Assembly (NCBI GenBank): GCA_018817865.1
Contig: JAHITG010000141.1
Coordinates: forward strand, 1-9,915
Reading direction: 5' to 3'
DNA from: Spirochaetota bacterium
Lineage (GTDB): Bacteria > Spirochaetota > JAHITG01
DNA length: 9,915 bases
The stretch's first letter is position 1. The number at the start of each line of letters is the position of its first letter. The position numbers and the translations under genes are program-made. Shown in pieces: positions 1 through 5,202 of the stretch. The notes beneath the pieces were generated by a model that worked only from the letters and a program-made list of their open reading frames with translations, was not told the origin of the DNA and searched no databases.

Positions 1-687
1 TCCGATACCGCGGACAAAAAATTTCTCCCCGTTTACATAGAACCATCCATCCCTGATCTTAATATTTTTGTTAAAATACGGCTTGCCGAAAACCGGTTTG
101 CTAACTTTTCCCTTTGCCCCTGTAAAACTGACTTCATCTAAAAGCATGGACCCCCGTTTAACCGGACTGTCTGCTATGGTGAACTGCAACCCTTTAACAT
201 TTTTCAGGTCTATATTTTTATTTCCATGCTGGTTCCCCGCATAAGGGGTGATCATAAGATCACTGATCTGTACAACATGTCTCTGCCATCCGGCTTTTGT
301 CTGTTCAATACTGTCACTGCGCCACTGCTCATCATCTTCATCATCAAATCCCGTAAAGAACATGGTTCCGACAGGCAGTTCCGTCCAGAACTCTATCTCT
401 TTCGCACCCGTACAATCTACTTTTTCATCTTTACCGCCGTCACTCCATATCTGAAATCCGCAGCCCCATCCCCCAAATGTATAATCTGCCTGCAGGCTGA
501 ACTGGCTTTTATATCCTCTCTCTGCCATCTTGATGGTAAGGACTGCTCCTCTGGCAGAATCACCCCATGTATAAGAGGGTTCAAAAAAACCAAGCTCAAA
601 ATCCGCATACTTCAGCTTTGATCCTTGAGAATACCCTTGTGTAATTATTATTCCGATGAGTATCAACAGTATGATCGATCTTTTCAT
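1..687 (-). CDS. Secreted carbohydrate-active protein, N-terminal part (beta-sandwich plus start of glycosidase-like domain)
   Basis: This is an open leftward frame of 229 codons that runs off the left edge, so the C-terminus is missing. The ATG at 685-687 follows AAGGAG (694-699) with 6 bases between. Residues 1-21 (MKRSIILLILIGIIITQGYSQ) form a signal peptide without a lipobox cysteine, so the protein is exported. Residues about 25-205 are rich in Trp, Gly and aromatics (YTFGGWGCGFQIWSDGG near 75-90) and end in GSMLLDEVSF, the usual last strand of galactose-binding-like or CBM-type beta-sandwiches. The last visible residues, DGWFYVNGEKFFVRGIG, match the opening strand typical of GH2/GH5-like sugar hydrolases. 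I infer a polysaccharide-degrading enzyme; the catalytic domain lies outside the window, so family and substrate cannot be named. An uncatalytic surface protein is possible. Confidence 0.72.
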   Translation of the reverse strand, partial: MKRSIILLILIGIIITQGYSQGSKLKYADFELGFFEPSYTWGDSARGAVLTIKMAERGYKSQFSLQADYTFGGWGCGFQIWSDGGKDEKVDCTGAKEIEFWTELPVGTMFFTGFDDEDDEQWRSDSIEQTKAGWQRHVVQISDLMITPYAGNQHGNKNIDLKNVKGLQFTIADSPVKRGSMLLDEVSFTGAKGKVSKPVFGKPYFNKNIKIRDGWFYVNGEKFFVRGIG

Positions 688-724
688 ATGTCTCTCCTTT
701 GCATATAGTGTAGTTATTTTCAGT

Positions 725-753
725 TTAATAGCAAGCTGAATTTCATTTTTCAA
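725..753 (-). promoter_or_regulatory. Sigma70-type promoter of the secreted glycosidase-like gene
   Basis: Reading leftward, a TTGAAA -35 box (748-753) and a TATTAA -10 box (725-730) are separated by exactly 17 bases. The predicted start near 718 gives a leader of about 30 bases that contains the AAGGAG site. This is pattern matching only. Confidence 0.5.
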
Positions 754-830
754 GCCAGATGCTAAAGCATAAAGTGTTGCCGATCATGATATCACTATAT
801 TTTTTTTACCAGTGCGAAGCCTCCCCGTAG

Positions 831-1036
831 GGGACAAAGGCACAGAGTCACAAAGATTCATAAAGATTAATGATAATAATATTATTGTTAATAAGAATAA
901 TTAAGATAAAATAATATTTTTTAAGCTATATTATTAATTATAAAAATTAATTATAGATCTCAATTAATTTAATAATTATTATAACTTAATTTATTTTTCT
1001 TTGAATTTCTCTGTGCCTCTGTGTCTCTGTGGTATT
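831..1036. repeat. Palindromic CACAGAG repeat element with AT-only core (copy A)
   Basis: The left arm (about 833-865) contains GGCACAGAGTCACAAAG. The right arm (about 999-1033) reads, on the other strand, ACCACAGAGACACAGAGGCACAGAG. The arms are imperfect inverted repeats built from a 7-8 base CACAGAG unit. Between them lie about 130 bases made almost wholly of A and T with many short self-complementary words. A small CCCC-GTA-GGGG hairpin (823-833) adjoins the left arm. The element has no credible coding frame and fills most of the spacer between divergent genes (687 and 1123). A related copy lies at 8348-8482. From memory, repeats of the form CCACAGAGNCACAGAG are common between genes in many environmental bacterial genomes; here the nature (MITE-like, structural RNA or terminator) is inference. 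I see no gene in the rest of 688-1122. Confidence 0.6.
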
Positions 1037-1089
1037 CTTGTTTCAATAATTATCTGCCGGATTATAAGTTATCCAAAACATAAAGTAGA

Positions 1090-1117
1090 TTGACTTATTG
1101 TTCCTGATCGTTATATT
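1090..1117 (+). promoter_or_regulatory. Possible promoter for the CsgG-like lipoprotein, implying a leaderless mRNA
   Basis: TTGACT (1090-1095) and TATATT (1112-1117) are 16 bases apart. The -10 box ends 5 bases before the ATG at 1123, so transcription would begin at or very near the start codon. No Shine-Dalgarno site precedes that ATG. The region is AT-rich, so a chance match is possible. Confidence 0.4.
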
Positions 1118-1122
1118 ATATA

Positions 1123-1749
1123 ATGAAGATGATGAAAAGATCAGTTATTCTAATTGCGGTCCTGTTCCTGCTGCACAGCTGCGGCGGTAAAGACCTTGTT
1201 GTTAAAAAAAATTACCGGTTTGATAAGATCAAAAAGGTACTCGTACTGCAATTCTCTGATTTCAACGGACAGCAGAATTCAGGAAATATCATTTCTGATC
1301 TTATTTCCTATAAAATGCTGAAACTCCAGTTTGATGTAATGAGCCGTGAACTGGTAAATAAAAATGAAAAATTCGAGGCTATTATTGAAAAAGCAAAAAA
1401 TCTGAACGTGGATGCCCTTATTACCGGTTCTATTACCAAGTATTCTCTTGAAAAAAAGATCCATAAGGTCAAGAAAAACGAAAAAGCGATCAGTGTAAAA
1501 GGGGAGAATACCGGTGAAGTGAATATTACGGAAGAAGAGAATGAACTCATCTATTCCAGCGGCAGGATATATGGTGCCAATACGGAATTACCGTATGAAG
1601 TAGAAGCGACCGTCGGACTAATTGCTAAAATGATAGATGTGAAAACCGGTGAGACCATATGGATCAATAAAGCCCAATCGAGCGGTTTTTCAATAGAAGC
1701 AGCAGTAGAAAGTGCGGTAGATTCCCTGTATGAATCCTTTGTGGAATGA
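1123..1749 (+). CDS. CsgG/TolB-like envelope lipoprotein
   Basis: A 208-residue protein with a lipoprotein signal: basic start, hydrophobic stretch, then LHSC with Cys20 as the lipidation site (His at -2 is unusual for proteobacterial lipoboxes). After it, KKVLVLQFSDFNG (about 37-49), a helical segment, VDALITGSITKYSLEKK (about 95-111) and VGLIAKMIDVKTGETIW (about 164-180) follow the alpha/beta order of CsgG, TolB-N and FlgO/LpoB-like lipoproteins, in which 'DxkTGEixW' and an 'adaiitGsit' strand are recurrent. A charged, probably flexible insert (about 112-145) is extra. The final helix (SIEAAVESAVDSLYESF) also fits. The likely place is the periplasmic face of the outer membrane, as an accessory of export or envelope assembly; the partner is unknown. 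The ATG has no Shine-Dalgarno; codons 3 and 4 are also ATG and equally possible starts. It converges on the first PilZ gene with 101 bases between and no clear terminator hairpin. Confidence 0.7.
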   Translation: MKMMKRSVILIAVLFLLHSCGGKDLVVKKNYRFDKIKKVLVLQFSDFNGQQNSGNIISDLISYKMLKLQFDVMSRELVNKNEKFEAIIEKAKNLNVDALITGSITKYSLEKKIHKVKKNEKAISVKGENTGEVNITEEENELIYSSGRIYGANTELPYEVEATVGLIAKMIDVKTGETIWINKAQSSGFSIEAAVESAVDSLYESFVE

Positions 1750-1850
1750 TCGTACTATTAAGTAAGCCTTCTTTAATTATCCCCATTTAAAAGATTCCCG
1801 TTCGAAAAATGTAAGTAATATCTTTATAAAGTAATATAATACTCTTATTA

Positions 1851-2177
1851 TTAAGTCAACTCGATAAGTTTCTGGATCGCTTCACAATCCTTTTCCCGGA
1901 TATTGAGGAATTGAATTCCGGTATCATAATTTTCCTTATCAATCCTGTTCACTCTGACCACTTTACCTCTGGCCAGGATCTTTTCTTCATAATCAGGTAT
2001 TCTGAATTTCATTATCAGGTTTGTTCCGACATCAGTAGATTCAGACATTGATAAGAGCATTCCGCCTGCACTGATATTTTTCGACTTTGGCAAGCCAAAT
2101 GTCATATTATCTTCAGTAAAGGTCTGGTACCAGACTTGAATATGGCTTTCACCTCTTGGATGCTCCCTCTTTTCCAT
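1851..2177 (-). CDS. Stand-alone PilZ domain protein (copy 1)
   Basis: A 108-residue protein made of a single PilZ domain, the receptor for cyclic di-GMP. Both binding motifs are present: RxxxR as Arg4-Arg8 in the N-terminal loop, and [DN]xSxxG as N34-I-S36-A-G-G39. The strands that follow (GTNLIMKFRIPDYEEKILARGKVVRV...TGIQFLNI) match the PilZ barrel, and a short C-terminal helix ends it. There is no signal peptide, membrane segment or output domain, so it is cytoplasmic and must act by protein contact. The start is firm: AAGGAGG (2184-2190) lies 6 bases before the ATG. It is about 45% identical, by hand alignment, to the next PilZ gene (2439-2762), which lies upstream on the same strand, so the two are tandem paralogs. 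The 261-base spacer between them, with no gene visible in it, suggests separate promoters. Confidence 0.9.
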   Translation of the reverse strand: MEKREHPRGESHIQVWYQTFTEDNMTFGLPKSKNISAGGMLLSMSESTDVGTNLIMKFRIPDYEEKILARGKVVRVNRIDKENYDTGIQFLNIREKDCEAIQKLIELT

Positions 2178-2438
2178 GACACCCCTCCTTAAATTTTTTT
2201 AGATGCTTTGATTACCCTGCAAAGTATTAATTACCCCAACAACATAATCTGCTGACAGATTGTATTTAAACAACAGAATGATCCTTCTGCCTTAACTGCA
2301 TTATAAAAAAACGGTCATAATAATTTTTAATTAAAAACCTGCAAATTATCCCGGTTAAAACCTGTTAAAAGGATCTTTTCAGATAATTCATCTATTTACT
2401 TATAAAATAACGATTTTAAATAAAAAATCAATGTTTTT

Positions 2439-2762
2439 TTATTTTTCTGCCAGAGCACTAATAGCCTGCATATCATCCTGGGATATTTTAAGGAACTCAA
2501 TTCCTACAAGATTTCTTTCACTTCCCCTCTTAACCCAGACAACTCTACCTTTCGCTTCTATTTCATTGTCATAATTAGGGATCTTGAATTTCAGGATCAG
2601 GGTTGTCCCTATTGCATCCACATCTTCCATGTCAAGCTGAATACCGCCGGCAGAAACATTAACGGAAGGTTCTTTTCCGAATGAAAACTCTTTCTCTTCA
2701 TCAATAGTCTGGTACCATATGACAAAATCACTGTTCATTCTTATATACTTTCTTTTTTCCAT
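2439..2762 (-). CDS. Stand-alone PilZ domain protein (copy 2)
   Basis: A 107-residue single-domain PilZ protein, cytoplasmic, expected to bind cyclic di-GMP. RxxxR is Arg4-Arg8 (RKYIR) and the second motif is N35-V-S37-A-G-G40. It shares with its neighbour at 1851-2177 the starting MEKR, the WYQT strand, the SAGG turn, KF(R/K)IPxY and the GI(Q/E)FL strand, so the two arose by duplication. The linkers differ, notably around residues 22-34, which may alter partner choice. The ATG at 2760-2762 has AGGAAGG (2767-2773) just upstream. It is divergent from the CsgG-barrel gene at 3072 and has its own promoter (2791-2819). Target unknown; the flanking envelope genes are the nearest candidates. Confidence 0.9.
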   Translation of the reverse strand: MEKRKYIRMNSDFVIWYQTIDEEKEFSFGKEPSVNVSAGGIQLDMEDVDAIGTTLILKFKIPNYDNEIEAKGRVVWVKRGSERNLVGIEFLKISQDDMQAISALAEK

Positions 2763-2790
2763 GGATCCTTCCTGTTTAATGATTACCTAT

Positions 2791-2819
2791 ATAATAATAA
2801 AAATAAATAATAAAGTCAA
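2791..2819 (-). promoter_or_regulatory. Promoter of PilZ copy 2
   Basis: Leftward TTGACT (2814-2819) and TATTAT (2791-2796) are separated by 17 bases. The expected start near 2784 gives a leader of about 22 bases holding the AGGAAGG ribosome site. Confidence 0.55.
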
Positions 2820-2870
2820 ATTATTGTTCCCTGTTCATCAACAAATTCATCTCAATAAGAACCGTTTAAC

Positions 2871-2898
2871 TTGACATTAAAATTGTAATTAATATAAT
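2871..2898 (+). promoter_or_regulatory. Consensus sigma70 promoter of the CsgG-barrel gene
   Basis: Both hexamers match consensus exactly: TTGACA (2871-2876) and TATAAT (2893-2898), 16 bases apart. This is the best promoter in the window. The predicted start near 2905 leaves a long leader of about 167 bases before the ATG at 3072, in contrast to the short or absent leaders elsewhere. Confidence 0.65.
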
Positions 2899-3071
2899 TA
2901 TATAAATTTAACCTTAATCAGGATCATATTATGATTATAAAATCTCTTTTTTATGCATCATATTATTTTCACTTCTTTCCACAGAACGGCGTGCAGAAGT
3001 ATATAAAAAAAACCATTTTTAATGAGATCGATCAATTTATAATATAAATTTAACCCAATGGAGGAATTATC
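2899..3071 (+). other. Long 5' leader ahead of the CsgG-barrel gene
   Basis: This AT-rich stretch would be transcribed from the consensus promoter. I see no riboswitch or terminator-like hairpin. It holds one short frame, ATG at 2931 to TAA at 3047, coding 38 residues (starting MIIKSLFYASYYFHFF) with only a poor ribosome site (GGAT) before it. A leader peptide or small membrane peptide is possible but not supported beyond the frame. The ribosome site of the main gene, GGAGG (3060-3064), is at the end. Confidence 0.3.
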
Positions 3072-4343
3072 ATGATACGCAGAAAAATTATACTGCTGGT
3101 ACTTTTAATAACACTCTTTCCACTCTTGTTATCTGCTCAGAAAAAGAATGATACTCTCAAGCCAAAAGAGAGGATCGCTGTCATGGAGCTGGAAGCAAAA
3201 GGGGTAACTAAAGATGAAGCAGATGCAGTAGCTGATTTCTTGCGGACAGACCTGGCCGAAACCAAGAAATTCATTGTCATCGAAAGGGCAAGGATCAGTG
3301 ATGTCTTTAAAGAACAGGAACTTTCATTATCAGGACTTACAGATTCAAAGAATGCAGTGAAAGTCGGGGAGATCCTTAACTGTGAAACCATTATTGTGGG
3401 TACCTTAAGTAAAATGGGGAATGAATATTTCCTCAATATCAGAGCTGTAGATGTGGAAACATCAAAAACAAAATTAGGCAAGAGAGAAAGCAGTACCAAC
3501 CTTGAGAATCTTTCAGAGGTATCATGGTTTATTGCCAGTAAGCTGGCCGGAATAAAATATGTGGCAAAAAGAGAAGGAGCCGGCCTCTTTAACTCACCTC
3601 CGATCGGATTTGAATTTTCATACGGGTTTTCAGCAGGATTTTTCAAATTGAACACATCACTGGATCAGACTATCGGCACACAGGAACTGGAGACAAAGAC
3701 AAAGCAATCCGGAGACTTGAAGTATGCAGACCTCCGGTTCGGGGTCTACCTCAGCGCACTGTACCTGGGTTACCAGGGAAGGACCTTTACCATGGACACA
3801 GGCACGGAAGTCGAGACCGACCTGACCATTGACGGCACTAACAGCACTATTACCGGGGAGACAACCGCTAAATTACAAATAAAATGCAAGGACCTTATGA
3901 TCGGGTTCCGTTCCTGGAACCACGGCAAGCTGAACCCCAAACTCACATACTTTTCATGGAGAACACTGGAATTAAAAGCAGGTGATGCTGACGCGGCTAA
4001 ATATACGGGGCCCTGCCTGGGATTCCAGTCACGAGGTGTGACAGAGCTTCAAGGAAGCCCCATCGATTTCATCATCAATTTCGGCATACACGCATCCTAC
4101 CTGATGTATGATGAACCGGCAGGTTTTAATGCAGACCTGCTAACCCTTTATGGGGGTGGGGAACTGGGGTTGGGATTCCAGTTAAAAAATATAGGCTTAT
4201 ATGCTATCGGGACATATACAGCTGATATTCTGTATCAAACTGTTAAAAGCGATGCACCTTATGAGTCAACTGAGCTGGATTTTATGCATGGATTAGAAGT
4301 TCGGATCGGATATACATTCGATGCGCAGGTACTCTTTAACTGA
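3072..4343 (+). CDS. CsgG-like domain fused to a C-terminal outer-membrane beta-barrel
   Basis: A 423-residue secreted protein. Residues 1-22 are a signal peptide with a LSA|Q cleavage site and no lipobox. Residues about 32-160 are a CsgG/FlgO-like domain: RIAVMEL (34-40), FIVIERARISDVFKEQ (67-82), SLSGLTDSKNAVKVGEIL (85-102), CETIIVGTLSKMGNEY (104-119) and the AVDVETSKT strand (125-133). These follow the usual 'vvER..l..il.EqxlsxsG...aaklGkllga..iivG' course of the family. From about 175 to the end the sequence becomes alternating polar/aromatic short strands (FEFSYGFSAGFFKL, YADLRFGVYLSALYLGY, HGLEVRIGYTFDAQVLFN), typical of an 8-12 strand barrel, with an aromatic residue next to the C-terminus. 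GGAGG lies 7 bases before the ATG. Canonical CsgG is a lipoprotein that forms its pore by oligomerising; this one instead carries its own barrel. Probably an outer-membrane protein; cargo or function unknown. Confidence 0.75.
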   Translation: MIRRKIILLVLLITLFPLLLSAQKKNDTLKPKERIAVMELEAKGVTKDEADAVADFLRTDLAETKKFIVIERARISDVFKEQELSLSGLTDSKNAVKVGEILNCETIIVGTLSKMGNEYFLNIRAVDVETSKTKLGKRESSTNLENLSEVSWFIASKLAGIKYVAKREGAGLFNSPPIGFEFSYGFSAGFFKLNTSLDQTIGTQELETKTKQSGDLKYADLRFGVYLSALYLGYQGRTFTMDTGTEVETDLTIDGTNSTITGETTAKLQIKCKDLMIGFRSWNHGKLNPKLTYFSWRTLELKAGDADAAKYTGPCLGFQSRGVTELQGSPIDFIINFGIHASYLMYDEPAGFNADLLTLYGGGELGLGFQLKNIGLYAIGTYTADILYQTVKSDAPYESTELDFMHGLEVRIGYTFDAQVLFN

Positions 4344-4370
4344 TAAATAGAAAAATTTAATTTAAAAATC

Positions 4371-4413
4371 AAAAAGGGGATATGGTCTTTTTCGGCCATG
4401 TCCCCTTTTTTTT
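4371..4413. terminator. Bidirectional intrinsic terminator
   Basis: A 15-bp stem (4371-4385 with 4396-4410, one G-U pair, core GGGGATATGG/CCATGTCCCC) has a 10-base loop and is flanked by five A on the left and eight T on the right. It can therefore stop transcription both from the barrel gene ending at 4343 and from the leftward phosphopantetheinyl transferase gene ending at 4433. Confidence 0.9.
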
Positions 4414-4432
4414 ATATATTCCAAGCAGAAGA

Positions 4433-5113
4433 TCATTTCATATCATATGCATTTAAATAGCATAAGGTAAAGACCCAGTTCTGATCGATAAAATAGTATC
4501 CGTTGAATATTTTTCCTGCAGAAAAAATCCTGCTCAGGTCTTTTTTAATGATATAGGAGAAATATCCGTTTATCGAAGGCGGAAAAACGGATACGCTGGA
4601 GAAAAAAAATCTGCGTTTTATAAGCGGGTAAAAAAGTTTAAAGACACTCTCTTTGGCACAAAAAATTAATGTAATATATTCATCCTTCTTTTTACCTTTT
4701 CTTCTGATCCATTCGATCTCATCCTCATTAAGGATAAATTTTGCGGCATTGTCATTGATCCTGCGGTTTTTCTCTTCTATGTCAATACCCAGTGAAGAGT
4801 GATGCTTTAAAAATGCCCCGGCCGAACAGTATGCCCCGTCCGAATGAGAAATACTTCCGCAGATCCCCCTGGGCCACAGAGGCTCCCCTTCTTTGCCCAT
4901 AAGCAGAGGACTGATCTTTAATCCCATCTTTTTTATGGTTTCTCTCGCACACCATCGGCCCGTAGCAAAATCCTGCTGCCTCTTCAATACAGCCTTTGTG
5001 ATCCCTTTCCTTTCTTCACGATGAAGGGAACGGATCGACTGCTTCTTATGGGTACCGATAAAGGTAATATCCTTCTCTGATAAGAATTCAGCGATCTCAT
5101 TAAAAAAATCCAT
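4433..5113 (-). CDS. 4'-phosphopantetheinyl transferase, EntD/Sfp type
   Basis: A cytoplasmic enzyme that moves the phosphopantetheine arm from CoA to a serine of a carrier protein, needing Mg2+. From the ATG at 5113 it has 226 residues, the normal length for EntD-type enzymes. Motifs in order: KRQQDFATGRWCAR (44-57, the R..(D/E)F..GR..AR motif), G..GEPLWP..ICGSISHSDG (73-93), the metal-binding GIDIE (D111, E113) and FCAKESVFKLFYP (151-163, with K154-E155). All key residues are intact. A TTG at 5149 would add 12 residues (MISNKKILLLYS), but it overlaps the likely promoter -35 box, and neither start has a Shine-Dalgarno; I prefer ATG 5113. It stands alone, divergent from the PHP-ACT gene. Its carrier protein is not in the window; the dehydratase and oxoamine synthase at 8495-9915 would fit a carrier-bound acyl pathway, and general fatty-acid ACP activation is the alternative. 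Confidence 0.9.
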   Translation of the reverse strand: MDFFNEIAEFLSEKDITFIGTHKKQSIRSLHREERKGITKAVLKRQQDFATGRWCARETIKKMGLKISPLLMGKEGEPLWPRGICGSISHSDGAYCSAGAFLKHHSSLGIDIEEKNRRINDNAAKFILNEDEIEWIRRKGKKKDEYITLIFCAKESVFKLFYPLIKRRFFFSSVSVFPPSINGYFSYIIKKDLSRIFSAGKIFNGYYFIDQNWVFTLCYLNAYDMK

Positions 5114-5119
5114 AGAATA

Positions 5120-5168
5120 TAATAATAATATTTTTTTATTGGAAATCAAAAAAAAAATATTATTATTA
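5120..5168. repeat. 18-bp AT-only inverted repeat between divergent genes
   Basis: TAATAATAATATTTTTTT (5120-5137) is the exact reverse complement of 5151-5168, with a 13-base spacer containing the only G and C bases. It sits between the divergent starts at 5113 and 5203. It could be an operator, a DNA bending or nucleoid-protein site, or a hairpin, or simply drift of AT-rich intergenic DNA. Confidence 0.7.
5122..5149 (-). promoter_or_regulatory. Possible promoter of the phosphopantetheinyl transferase gene
   Basis: Leftward TTGATT (5144-5149) and TATTAT (5122-5127) are 16 bases apart. Only 8 bases separate the -10 box from the ATG at 5113, so the transcript would be nearly leaderless. It lies inside the AT inverted repeat, so base composition makes a chance match likely enough to keep this tentative. 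Confidence 0.35.
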
Positions 5169-5202
5169 AGGAGTTCTTTAATTAACAGTCATAATTATTA
5201 AA

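Noticed and set aside
226..621. Rightward 131-codon frame starting MLVPRIRGDHKITD
   Set aside because: It is antisense to the signal-peptide-bearing gene at 1-687, has no ribosome site and no family resemblance.
866..998. AT-rich core as a replication origin
   Set aside because: No DnaA-box cluster or dnaA/dnaN-type neighbours; it is bounded by the arms of a repeat element, which explains it better.
831..1036. CRISPR-like repeated CACAGAG words
   Set aside because: Units are 7-8 bases, partly inverted and without unique spacers of constant length; no cas genes nearby.
3137..3655. Leftward 172-codon frame inside the CsgG-barrel gene
   Set aside because: It is the antisense shadow of a clearly coding CsgG-like domain; composition (Ser/Leu-rich, no motif) is typical of a shadow.
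5114..5149. Upstream TTG start adding 12 residues to the phosphopantetheinyl transferase
   Set aside because: TTG is a rare start, has no Shine-Dalgarno, and overlaps the likely -35 box; family length fits the ATG at 5113.
5168..5173. AAGGAG as ribosome site of the PHP-ACT gene
   Set aside because: It is 29 bases from the ATG, and no in-frame ATG, GTG or TTG start lies closer to it.
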